64,000 nucleotides of DNA, taken from contig JAJOHG010000007.1 in NCBI GenBank assembly GCA_021029095.1, forward strand, positions 372,001 through 436,000, given 5' to 3'. How positions within the stretch are numbered: the stretch's first letter is position 1; every line of letters starts with the position of its first letter. A model generated the notes under the pieces. That model was not told the origin of the DNA. It saw nothing but the letters and a program-made list of their open reading frames with translations, and did not search any database. The stretch comes from Phellopilus nigrolimitatus. Taxonomy: Eukaryota > Basidiomycota > Agaricomycetes > Hymenochaetales > Hymenochaetaceae. Made by a program: the position numbers and the translations under genes. Shown here piece by piece: positions 1-10,700 of the stretch.

Positions 1-1
1 G

Positions 2-1351
2 GACCTCAATGATTGGAACAAAATTACACCTTGTAACGTTGCTGCCGTTTGCCGCTTTTGGCGGAATACTGCCCTCTCACATACCACCCTTTGGTCGACG
101 ATCAAGTGGATTGGAACAACATCGACACACGGTGGCGTTTGTTTCCCATGGGAAATGTTTCTCACATATCTGCGCAGATCGGGCGAGGCACCTTTAAGCT
201 TGAAGCTCGGTCCTCCCTTCTTCAAAAACATGGATTTGAACAGACTCTTGTCAACGATCAGCGAGCATCAGCACCATTGCAAACATGTAGATATTTCATC
301 CGTCGGCTGGCCTTACAATCAGTATACATATATAACAAACTCTCTGGTCCTTAAAGATACGCCTTTCCTCGACACGCTTTTCCTAAGTTTTGAGCTTGAA
401 GAAGTGCATGTGCGCTTATCAGATGCTCCTCTTTTGAAGACTCTTACACTCGACTGCCGTAGTGGTTTCTCCCTTCAGGTCGATGCGCCTGTTTTAGCGA
501 GCTTGACATCTGTCACATTATACTCCAAGCATCCCTCTCAGCCCTCTACACAAGATTGCTTGACACTCCTGCAAGCCTCTCCCGCATTAATCCATTTTAG
601 CGCGCATATCTCCGATGAAGGCACGGTTCTTACCGAAGGACAAAATACGGAAACAATCAGTATTCCCAGTCTTACGACATTCGAGCTCAAATCGTATCCA
701 TCAGTTTCCCGTCACATTCTTCGCTTGCTGCATCTCCCAGGCTTACAAGAACTGACTGTTGGGTCATGCAATCCTGGAAGAACTCAGGATGCGCTTGGGG
801 TTCGTGCCCTGCTGTCGCAATCTCACGCAGACGTCGAGGAGCTTAAATTGGAGTGTGGTATCGGGGAGGTCGCACAATGCTTGGGTCTGTCGGCGACTCT
901 GAAAGCGCTCATATTGACCCGATTGCCTAATGACGAGGAGCAGCTGCGCGACCTTATTGCACTCCTCACTTTAAAGGTGGGGGCACAGTTTCTGTGTCCA
1001 AATCTCGAAACCATCAGATTTGATGATTGCTATGTGTTGCCCATGTGTGCGGAGGAGTTAGCGCGTATGATCCTCTCGCGCTGGGATCCGCCAAAGGGTT
1101 CAAGATACCTGCGTCAGGTGTCCTTCTGTCATTGTGATCTAGCGGAAGGTTCAGCTCTTTCCATGGACGCAAGGATAGCTCGGTGTCGGGATGAAGGTCT
1201 AGTTCTCCAATTTATCGAAGATTTATGGGCAGTGATGACGGGGACTACGAAGACGAACCTGGGGACGATGACTATTTTGGAGACGAATTTTACGGCTCCG
1301 AGGATGACTATAGCTTTGAGCCTGACCTGGAAACAGCAGCGACTACTATGA
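2..1351 (+). CDS. F-box protein with leucine-rich-repeat-like C-terminus, 5' end outside window
   Basis: The frame is open from the left edge. Its first residues carry a post-F-box signature typical of large Agaricomycete F-box families: VAAVCRFWRNTAL, then TTLWSTI, followed by a conserved sequence around TYLRRSGEAPLSLKL. The rest (about 380 residues) is rich in regularly spaced leucines, as in the LRR-like substrate-binding part of these proteins. By family it would be an SCF ubiquitin-ligase adaptor; the substrate is unknown. The F-box itself and the start codon lie left of the window. The reading frame near the 3' end is doubtful. The annotated frame stops at 1351, but another frame from about 1219 encodes a highly acidic tail (DDGDYEDEPGDDDY) ending at a TGA near 1362. 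An intron at 1183-1232 or a one-base indel would join them. Confidence 0.75.
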   Translation, partial: DLNDWNKITPCNVAAVCRFWRNTALSHTTLWSTIKWIGTTSTHGGVCFPWEMFLTYLRRSGEAPLSLKLGPPFFKNMDLNRLLSTISEHQHHCKHVDISSVGWPYNQYTYITNSLVLKDTPFLDTLFLSFELEEVHVRLSDAPLLKTLTLDCRSGFSLQVDAPVLASLTSVTLYSKHPSQPSTQDCLTLLQASPALIHFSAHISDEGTVLTEGQNTETISIPSLTTFELKSYPSVSRHILRLLHLPGLQELTVGSCNPGRTQDALGVRALLSQSHADVEELKLECGIGEVAQCLGLSATLKALILTRLPNDEEQLRDLIALLTLKVGAQFLCPNLETIRFDDCYVLPMCAEELARMILSRWDPPKGSRYLRQVSFCHCDLAEGSALSMDARIARCRDEGLVLQFIEDLWAVMTGTTKTNLGTMTILETNFTAPRMTIALSLTWKQQRLL

Positions 1352-2877
1352 CCCGACGATGACCCCCACCGATTTCAGCAATGAGTGGTGTAGGAGGGCT
1401 TGCGGTAATCGAAGTCATGTCCCAGTTTAAATGGAAGTTGTACTTTCTTCTTCTCTACTCTACTGCCCCACTTTCAAAGAATGACCACGTACAGACCCTC
1501 TTGGACGCTCGAGTTTCTTCTTCGACATAGGTAACGCAAGGACAAGGCTCACAAAATCTGTATACACGTTAGTCTCTCCCTGTCTGTCTCGGTTCTCTAT
1601 ACAAAATGTTTTACGAGTTGCATGAGAATCGCCTCGTGGGCCGGTCCGTGTTCTTTTTTTTTATTTTCATTGTTTTGAATTTACATTTTAAACGCCTCGG
1701 TCTATTGGACTACAATGTTTTTGCTGTTTTTCTGTATGCTTTCGTTACTTCTCTGCTGCTTTAAACTGGCTCGTTGTATCTGCCACGGTCCACTCGTAGC
1801 CTTCTATCGTGCTGTATAAGTACTCAGTATGTAGTCTCTTGCACCTGTTTTTATTCGTTGTAAAAATGTACTTACTTTTTTTTTTTTCTTCACTGATCTG
1901 GCCAGAATCGGCATTGAGTACCAGAGCTAGTGATCGGTTTGCACATCAGATTTGGAGAAATACAAGAAGTGCACTGAAACACTTCCTTACCCAGCAATAG
2001 CATTGATGAGTGTCCATGGCTTCATTGTATAGCATACATTCGGTCTGATTCTGCTAAGCCATTCCGCACGCCCCCTCAGAGGGGAGGCTGCTTGAGCGAT
2101 TGGCGGAGTCGATTATACACCAACGCCTCGCCAAATGTCCCCTAACGAGACTGCTGTTGCGTTGACCTCTCTGCGAAGAAGATATAAGACGATGAGCGTT
2201 TGCGTTGAAAGGTCATCGACAGAGATGCGAGCTAGCGTAGAGCGAGCACGAAACGCGAGAAGAGGCTCTTCCCTGAACATATCTCTGAGAGCCAGCCTTC
2301 ATAGTAAGCCCGCTGTATAGCGATACCTGGGTGACCGGTCATTGTGAAAGCTTTTGGCCGGGCAATGTCTTTTTCAACATCGTGTAACAAAACTAGTTCT
2401 GAGAAACGATGGCAGAGCTTGTCGTACGTTTGTAGCCCATCCTAACTATCGATATTTATGAAGAACGACTCACGTTCCGCATTTTCCACGTTAACGTCGT
2501 CCATGCCGTCCATGTCATCGACAGATAGTCATTGCCGACGGTAGTGTCATCCCCGATTTAGCTCCAAAAGCGCAATCAACTTCTGGTAGGGTTACCACAC
2601 AAATCCTCGCAGCTTCCGAACGTACTCGCTGCGAACGAGAACATCTGGACATCGAGACCTTCAATAACATAGAACTCTTTTCAGCCTCTCATCATAAGGC
2701 GTTTGTCGGGGATAATACATTTCCTTTCATCGGCTCGATCTCGCGTATTTCGTAGGCATTACTAGACGGTTGACTCCAGGCTGTGTTCCACAGACGTTTC
2801 CAGAGATTATAAGTTTAGGCAGACAAAGTTAAGTTCACATAGCAGCCTAATATTCAGTGTTTCCGACATTCGAATGT
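1352..2877. other. Intergenic, no supported gene
   Basis: About 1.5 kb with only short overlapping reading frames and T-rich stretches (for example 1655-1690 and 1875-1890). It probably includes the 3' UTR of the F-box gene. I see no conserved domain, tRNA or clear transposon end. Confidence 0.5.
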
Positions 2878-3350
2878 CCGGGTAGTAGCCCGTCTCAATT
2901 CTGTGGAACTCGAGTTGTTAGTAAATCGGCAGAGCTCGGCGGACTTTTCTACCGTTATATTGGTCCAAGCCAGATGGTCCCGGCGATTTGGCGATTGGAT
3001 GAAATTTCCTTTCAGAGACGTTGTGCCTGGCAAATTTTACCAACAGGACTAACACCTCAATCGGCGTTAGTCCTGTTGGTAACTTGTCGGACTTTGAAAT
3101 TGATCCACTTTTGGATCTACGCAATCAACCCTGCATCCTGTTTTGGACTTCAAACCCATGGATCGTGTCTGTGAGAACATAGTTGAAACTCCGACCAAGT
3201 TTGTACATGTAGTACTACTAACAAGCATCTCAATTCTAATGCTGTTGTTACTGTTGCTAGCGAGTTCTGTGATGGCTGCCGAGCTTGCCGAACAATTTAC
3301 CAACAAGTCGAGTTCCACAGAATTGAGATGGGCTAGTGGCGAGTAGAACG
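2878..3350. repeat. Foldback (inverted-repeat) element with a nested perfect palindrome
   Basis: Two arms of about 60 bases, near 2878-2943 and 3280-3350, are imperfect reverse complements. The 21-base core TCTCAATTCTGTGGAACTCGA on the left (about 2893-2913) is matched exactly in reverse complement on the right. Between them is a separate perfect inverted repeat: 17-base arms at 3037-3053 and 3066-3082 around a 12-base loop. Short frames inside show no known domain. The structure resembles a non-autonomous foldback element or MITE remnant. No target-site duplication was confirmed by eye. Confidence 0.6.
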
Positions 3351-3364
3351 TGGCTGGTCGTCTC

Positions 3365-3690
3365 AAATACTACACTCCCTGCATCAGCCGATATCACCTC
3401 AGAAGTGTGGACCGAGAACACCTGGATTGCATGACGGCAATTTGTATCAGCGACTTATGAAAGAAGAAAAAAAAGAGAGAGTAACGAGAAAACAGCAACC
3501 AAAGTGCAGGAGAACAACATACAGTAAGCGATTTCCAAACCAGAATGAACAGAGATAGCCGTTCAAATTCTCGGGTTCCGCCACTCTCTGCGCTGCTTCG
3601 TGGCCGTTGGCTTGTGGGACGCTCTTCATATTCACAGATCAAGATTGACCATCTCGGTCTCGAATGTGGATTCAGAAGAGTAAAAGAATT
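3365..3690 (-). pseudogene. Decayed partial copy of the RXT3 3' region
   Basis: This stretch aligns by eye with the 3' UTR and part of the C-terminal coding region of RXT3 (about 7525-7735 and 8280-8350). Shared blocks include a G/A-rich 3' UTR tract, GCGATTTCCAA, and on the minus strand a peptide SVNMKSVPQANGHE against SLNAKDVPHTNGHG in RXT3. Order and strand are the same as in the intact gene, but roughly 550 bases of coding sequence between the blocks are missing and stops interrupt the frame. A weaker echo (SLNAKNMHQAKKA) lies at about 3795-3845. This is therefore a truncated duplicate, not a gene. Confidence 0.7.
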
Positions 3691-4065
3691 GGTCCGAAAT
3701 GTGGTCGGAAAATGTGCGTGTCCAAGGCATGGGACGGCCCGCCCGAGTTTCGAGTGCGCCCGCTTTTCCCTTCGGTACTTCAAGATTCAACCTCTCCGAT
3801 CGAAGCAGCTTTCTTGGCCTGATGCATGTTCTTTGCATTCAGCGATCGAGGATGCCGCGATCGAAGCTAGCCGCCACACTGGTTACGAGGCGCTGCCCCG
3901 ATGCTCCCAAGTCCCGACAGCTTTATGCAAACTTAAGCTCGTAGCCATCCTCCACGGACATATAACCACTATGGTAGCTGGTTGCGAGCCTGGTGCAAAG
4001 TGCATGAGGTATACAAAAATGCGAGCCCCGCCGTGGTCATTGGCTATTGGACTATTCAATCAGCA

Positions 4066-5744
4066 ATGCCTTTCGACAGCTCCAGGGTCCCGAATGAAAT
4101 CTGGTTCAAAATCGCGCAGTTTTCAGACTTAAAGGAAGCCATGCATCTCGAGACTGTGCGTGTTCCCAATATGTTTTTTCACCCGATTGAATCAAACCAT
4201 TTACTTCAGACATGCAAGTTTCTCCGAGGGGTCATTTCCAACAAAACCTTCTGGCTAGAACGCCTCCATGCGCTGGACCAAGACCGTGCACCCAACTTAC
4301 CCCGGCATGTCCGCCTCAACGAACTCGACTTTTCAGATCTGCGCATCCTCGTCGAGCGCGCACACCGGCGTCGTTTCAACTGCACCGCCCCCACTCTGCT
4401 GCGACCCACGCGTAAGATCACAGTTCCTATAAGGCCCGAGGACTCGGACGATCCATGTGGCGGACCATATGGCTTTGGCAGGGGCGATGTGGCTCTGCTC
4501 CCTGGGGGTGCACTCCTCCTGGTCCTCTGGTCTTCGGGGTACTTGCAGTGCTGGGACGTGCAGGGAGGCGAGCGTGTTTGGGTATACCCACAGCGCGCTT
4601 CCTCCGATGTGCTTGACATGCAAATGCCGAAAGTGTGCGAATTCAGCTATGACATGCAGGCAGACGGCAACGTGCATGTGCTCGTGGTGAGCGAATCTAC
4701 TGACAACAGGACCAGCGAAAGGTAAGAAAAGCAACATCTGCGGAATATATAAATCTCTGTGTCATACTGATATTTTACTATTCAGAACTCTTGAAATATT
4801 ACAATTTTCTCACCCAAGGAAGGCACCTAGAAAACTTTACGAATGCAAGCCAGAACACCTTGATGAAGCGAACGGAGCGTTGATATATTTAAAGTTAAGT
4901 GGCGACGTATCGGCAACCTACACGGAAGGTTATCTTGTCCTGACATTTTGGAAGGAAGAGCGCTCAATCGTAATCCTTTGTGTGTGTGTCAATATTTTAT
5001 CATGAAAGCACATGAGATGAAATAGACTGATACTTTTCTGTGCAGGATGCTCTCAGCAACATAGATTTGGTAGACGACTATCTCATTTGCGTGCTCGACA
5101 ATGACGTCTCCGAAAACGAGGCAATCATCGTTGCCATGTCACTTTCGTCTATACACGACATTCTGCTTAGTACCGCCACACGGCGCACGACACCTGTTCT
5201 GACACTCGACGACGTCCCTTATGCTAGCTGCCTCATCCAGCTTCCCCCGCATCTAATCTGCTTGGGAGCAAAGTTGTCCGTCTGCACCTTCCACTGGAAG
5301 ACCGAGGCGGAAAGAAAACGAAAAGGCATTGTTATCAACGTGTTGAAAGACGTATTGAGCGAAGAAACCTCTTGTGACTTCCCTTTAATAGACTCTTTCC
5401 TCTTGGAGACAGCCGATGTGCCCGAATCTGAGACTTTCCTTCCAAATAACGACCTTCCACGCATCACACACCTCGGGCATCCAGGGTCTTCACCTTTGGA
5501 CCAGCAGCCTAACACGTACAGCATGGTCCCGTTCTCTCAGGCTGGCTCGACAGTGATCGTGTTCTGCGACGAAGCCCTTGAAAGAAAGGACATATGGACG
5601 CTTGCTACCATCTGCGATAAAGAAATCGTATTCCGCATGCTCGACGTGCCGCGCGGGGTGACCCTGGGCATGGAATTCTACAGCGGCGCACTCTACTTCC
5701 CCACAATAGACGCAGCGTCCATTGTCATCCAGTATTTTGACTAA
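4066..5744 (+). CDS. F-box protein with propeller-like C-terminal region
   Basis: Model join(4066..4721, 4786..4981, 5046..5744), 516 aa, in frame throughout. The start is the first ATG before an F-box-like segment (PNEIWFKIAQFSDL, then LLQTCKFLRGVI, FWLERLHAL). The remaining 400 residues are beta-rich with WD/propeller-like pieces (ALLLVLWSSGYLQCWDV; GALYFPTIDAASIVIQYFD at the end). Introns are 64 and 64 bases with standard ends. By architecture it is a candidate SCF adaptor with a propeller substrate module. The family is common and poorly characterised in Agaricomycetes, so I give no specific role. Confidence 0.75.
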
Positions 5745-6462
5745 GATTCTACATTTGTCTGAATCCTGTTTTTCAGTAGGCACATAGATCAGTTCATTGT
5801 AGAGTAGTACTTTTCAATGGAAATACTGTATAACAGATTATGAATTCTCGAGGTATAAGGTTGCGAGGACTGTTTTTAGTACATACACGATTTGAGTGGG
5901 TGGCGCGCTTGACTTTCAAACCCGTCTCATCGTACCCCAAAAACAAAAGCTTTGATTGTTTTAAAACTTTCATAGAAGTTTGTTTTTGCTCACCCCATGA
6001 AAGCCGTCGGAGCTTGGTCTCCCGAAGCGGCTTAGAATTAACTGCTCTGCGAAGGCAAAGAAGGGGAAGTTTAAACCCTTTTTTGATGATTTCTGTCGAG
6101 AACGAGGTATCGAGGAAGGATTGTAATCATATTTCCATTAAACTTGACACTTCTCCAATATTCTTCACGATGGGGCTTGACCTTATGAGTTTTTTTCTCT
6201 TCTTTTTTTGAAAACTTTTGGGCCTTTAAATGGCTTGTGCTGTGTGCTATAATTAAAGTACTTCGCGCATATAAGCCAATGTAATGCCACTTACTTAAAA
6301 TATGAATAAAACCGAATGAAATCGGTCCTGGTAGCACAAGATAAACTCAGCACTGATTAATCCTGATCAAGCGTAATTTTGATGTGGCTGTGTCTCAAAG
6401 GGGATCTCCTCTTCCTTTATGTTTTTGCATGCTCAACTTTCAGCTCCCCTAATCGACAGAAG
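5745..6462. other. Intergenic, no supported gene
   Basis: A 718-base gap between two plus-strand genes. The longest frame (5840-6211) has no coding character and ends in a T-tract. The gap probably holds the 3' UTR of the F-box gene and the promoter of the next gene. Confidence 0.5.
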
Positions 6463-7052
6463 ATGCCCACTTCTACTGGCTGCACGAACCAACAGATTCG
6501 AGAGAAAGCTCTCCAGGATTTTGTGCTAACGAGTGATGGCCGAAATCTTTCGCTAGACGAGATTCGAGGGAAGGCTTTACAGCTGAAAGACGACATCGCC
6601 GCGGAGAAAATCCATCTCTCGCAGATGCCGAAGAACTTGCCGCCTGAGGCGGCTGCCCTTGTCAGGAATGGGTTCGTTCTCATTCAGCAGAAGGAGCTTG
6701 TGTACAACCGAATCGCAGCGGCGTATTTCGCTGGAAGGCATCAAGCAGCGCAGGTATCTCAGGCACCAGCTGCGCCTACGACGAACGATGATCATATACA
6801 AAGGCAAAGGCATGTTCACGAGTTCACGCGAGACGCGCGCATGAAACTTAACATGTCGCGTGCAGTAACCCGCTAGGTTCCCCCGATACATCGCAGCAGC
6901 AACAACAACAGGCGGGTCAACAGGAGACGCAGCCGAACTCTAGCCAGATGAACAACAACGGGGGGCTCGGAAACCAGACGACAGCGAATGGGATGGCGTC
7001 TGCGCAGGTACCGAGTATGCCCCAGCAAGGTGGGCAGATCCGTCGACACTGA
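6463..7052 (+). CDS. Small protein of unknown function with Gln/Asn-rich tail
   Basis: Model join(6463..6821, 6866..7052), 181 aa, in frame. The 44-base intron has a good branch site (CTTAAC) before TGCAG. The first 100 residues are helical and charged (IREKALQDFVL, SLDEIRGKALQLKDDIAAEK, LVRNGFVLIQQKELVYNRI). After the intron the protein becomes a polar tail beginning with a run of six glutamines and rich in Asn, Gln and Gly. I do not recognise the family. The helical half plus Q/N-rich tail would fit a nuclear or RNA-associated scaffold, but that is inference only. The upstream in-frame ATG at 6379 is less likely because the stretch before 6463 does not look coding. Confidence 0.6.
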
Positions 7053-7773
7053 TTCTTCGTTTTCCAATTTGATAGATTGGTTTCATGCCTTTCTAGATTG
7101 ACTTAGTAGAAAGACAAGGACGACTCCTGCAATCTCCGACGCCAGTGTTCATAACGGATCAGTTTCAGAAACAGGAAGCTCCCAATATATCGGCTTGTAG
7201 CCATGTCTCTGCGTCCACCTGGCACGATATTCAGCCTGAGCAGGACATGTACTGGCGCCTCACTAGTATATCTATCTCGACAATTTCAAATTTCAAGGAT
7301 ACTATCACAATGTACAATAGTGGCTCGTCAGGACTACAATATAGATCGACACTGGCGACTGCCGTCGAGTTCCTCAAATAATGATCGGTCAACGAAGAGG
7401 CAAGCTGCAAGCTGCTTTCCCTTTTAACTTCAATCGACACCCGTAAAAGGAATGTGTATCAACAAGCACAAAGGACGCGTCCGTTCCAGTCCACAGACAC
7501 ATCGTCCCGTTTTATGTAGATAAAGGAGCTAGACTCCCCGCATTCGTATATGCCGGTCCCAGCTCAGAACTGGTGAACCGCGAAGACGTAGATTGCACGA
7601 CGAAAATGTGTATCACAAAAAAAAAGGAAGAAAAAAAATATAGAGAAGGAGAAAAAACACAAGTGTATCCAAAAAGCACAGGAGAAACAAACAACACAGC
7701 GCGCGATTTCCAAGTGAAAAATAAACAATGAGATGAAACTCGAGAGGACAGACCGCCCCGTGCTTGCCCAGCA
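7053..7773. other. Convergent intergenic region, mainly 3' UTRs
   Basis: This lies between the stop codons of two convergent genes. The part from about 7525 is the RXT3 3' UTR and matches the decayed copy at 3365-3560. It has an A-rich tract at 7617-7670. I see no open gene. Confidence 0.55.
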
Positions 7774-10700
7774 TCACGGCGCGTCCCTCCCCTCCGCCTG
7801 CCCGGCCCAGCGCCACCTCTGCACGCGCAGGAACCACCCCTTCTCTCCGGGCACGACGCCGTACCCCTTCTCGCCCAGCCCGAGCGCGATCACGAGCCCG
7901 CCGTCCAGGAACTGGACGCGCTCCTCGCCGACATCGCGGTGCAGGAGCTGCGGCGGCTCCGTAGTTGCTATCGCGGGTACGGGTACGGGAGGGAGAGGGG
8001 GCGGTACATCTGACGTTGGTATTGCCTTCGCACCGGGATCAGCGTCGGGTGGCGATACTGGTGATCTAGGTGTGGCCGTGACCATGGTGGCATCGCCGTT
8101 GCTGTCCGTGGGCACTCCGGCGGGGAGGCCGAGCGCGGCTTTCTTGCTGGCGATGGCGTCCGCCCTGTCCGCTTCTTCGTCTTTGCCGGCGTCGGCTTCC
8201 CGAGAAGACGCGGGCTCATGAGGAGCGCCGTTCGTACTGCCGTTCGAGCTTCCGTTTGTCTGCACAGCGCCCACGGGCTCCGCCCCTTTCTTCGCCGAAC
8301 CGTGGCCGTTGGTGTGCGGGACGTCCTTTGCATTCAGGGACTCTGGGACCGTCGGCACGGAAGCATCCGGCGCAGGCAGCACGAACAGGTTATATCGCCT
8401 CCCCTTCTTCTTCCCGCCACCGTCTGCAGCCCCGTCGACGCTGGCAAAATGTTCGTGGTTCTCCTTGTTCTCCTCCGTCCGCTCATGCGACGCGCTCAGC
8501 GCGAGCAAGAAGCGCTCTTCGTCGTTCTCCAGTACGATGCCATTGCTAGGACCAGACGGGGCCCGCACTCCCGCGTGCTGCTCGCCATCCGCCGACGCGC
8601 CGTCGCCATCGGCGTCCGCCTCGCTGGCGAGCCCGCCCACATGTCCGTTCCCGTTTAAACTGCAGCTGGCGCCATCGAGTTTCCGGCGTTTCCGCCGGCG
8701 CGGGAGATCTGGCGAAGTCGACGACGAAGACGCGGCCAACGGGGGGAACAAGACAGACTTGACGGTGCATGCGTCAAACTTGAACCTGCTTGTACATTAT
8801 GTTTATGAGATACCGGATTATATGCTAGGTTTCTCAGACAAGAACAGAGGCGTACCCGACAGACTCCGCGCCTAACCACCTTCCGAACACGACCGTTTTA
8901 GCGAGGGACAGCTCGCGCTCCTCAGCCGACAACGCGAGAGAAGTCGACGAGAGGTCGAGCTGCCGTGCCGGGCGCTTCCCCAGCACAGAAGACGAGGGTC
9001 CAGGAGCCTTCATAATCACGCGCCGTCGCTCTGCATACTCCCGCAGACGCTGAGAGCGATTTCGCACACCGAGCTTGTGTGATGAACCACGCTGAACGAA
9101 ACAAAGGCAAAAAAAGCAGAGATCAGAATCAGGAAATCCTGCAAGTCAATGATGAAAAAAAAGGGGAAAGTTTACGAACAGGCATCCACTCCGCAGCAAG
9201 CACCTCGATGCCGCTCCCATCATGTCCGCTCTCCCACGACGCGCTCTCCTGCTGGAGCCAACTCGCGTCGTCGAAATCGACCGTACCCTCCGGGGGCTCC
9301 GGCGCCTCCCTCATAAGGCTCCGCAGGCCCGCATCGGGCTCCTCCTCGGACTCCAGCGCGCTCCCGTCCGCGAACGCGTTCGGCCCACCAACGTACCGCC
9401 CGACGTCGCGGTGCAACGCGAGGCGCACCTGGAGGTCGAGCCCCGCAGCGCGTGCGCGCATCATGCCCGCCCACGATACGCGCCCCGCGTGGAATGCGCA
9501 CAGCGCGACCTCTGAGTCGTCCGTATATACGCGGCGCGCGCCCCGCTGCGGTATCTGGTGCCGATAGACGGCATATGGGTCGGACGAGGGCGGTGCCACG
9601 GCTGGGGACGTGGACGTGAGCGCGCCTCCCCATATACGCGGACGGCCTTCGAGGGGGAGAGTCGAAGGGAGATGTGCTGAGGGAACAAGTATCGTAGCAT
9701 GCATCTCGCGTTCTCCTTCCAGCGCGTCCGGTTCGCGCGCCCCGGCCTTCTTCGACGCCTGGTCTTGCCCGCCGCTGTCCTCCGAAGCCGGTGCTCTTCG
9801 CGCTTCGGCCTCACGTCGCGACGAGAAAAAGTAGGGGAAAGGCGTACGCGGAAATACGAACGTGCCGATGTGCAGCGCCGCCTCCGCCGGAGCCGCCTTC
9901 TGTGGAGCAGGGCTCTGCGGTGGCAGGGGCGGGAATGCCATCGGGATAGGCGGGGGTGGCGCTTCGTTGTGTAGCGCGTAATGCATCTGCATTGAAGGAG
10001 GGTAGGGTTGAGGGGGCGGCGGGAGAGATGACGACATGTGTCGGTACGGGTTTGAGTGCGGATGGTGCGGGTGGGCGGGCACCGGAGTGTGCATGCCGCT
10101 GGACGACGCCGACGATGTCGGCGGCGGCGGAAGCGAGTGTGTGTGATGTAAGTGCGGGTGCGGGGGTGGATGAGAAGGGCCAGACATGGCTCCGAATTGC
10201 TGTTGGGACTGCTGATGGTGCTGCTGAGCGGCCATCATCGAAGGCGGAGGCCCGCCCGGACCCATCGGCACCACCGAATACGACTTGTGCTTGCTCGCCT
10301 GCTGAGCATGCTGCTGTTGCTGCTGCACGTGGCCATGTGGCCCTCCGACGTACTGCTGCTGATCGGGCGCAAGACGCAGAGATAGCGCAGACGGCGAGGA
10401 CGGCGCGGGAGGGAGCATATGCGCTGGCAGCGGCTGGATGGGCTGGGGCCCCGTGCTCGGCGTGCGCGAATGCACATGCTGCTGGTGCGCATGCGACGCC
10501 GGCGCGAGCGCGAGCGTCTCTGGCCGCACGACGAAGCCACCCGGGTGGCTGCCGCCCGCGGGGGATGCGTCCGACGACGAGCTACCCGGCGGCGGGTTGC
10601 TCGGCACGGTCACGCCCGGCGGCGCGAGCTTCAGCACGCCGCCGCGGTTCGCCTTGGACGGTGGGCCGCCGTGCTGTGCGAGTGTATGTGGGGTGTGCGG

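Noticed and set aside
5840..6211. Open frame of 123 codons between two genes
   Set aside because: No coding bias or domain, ends in a T-tract, and no splice partners; read as untranslated sequence.
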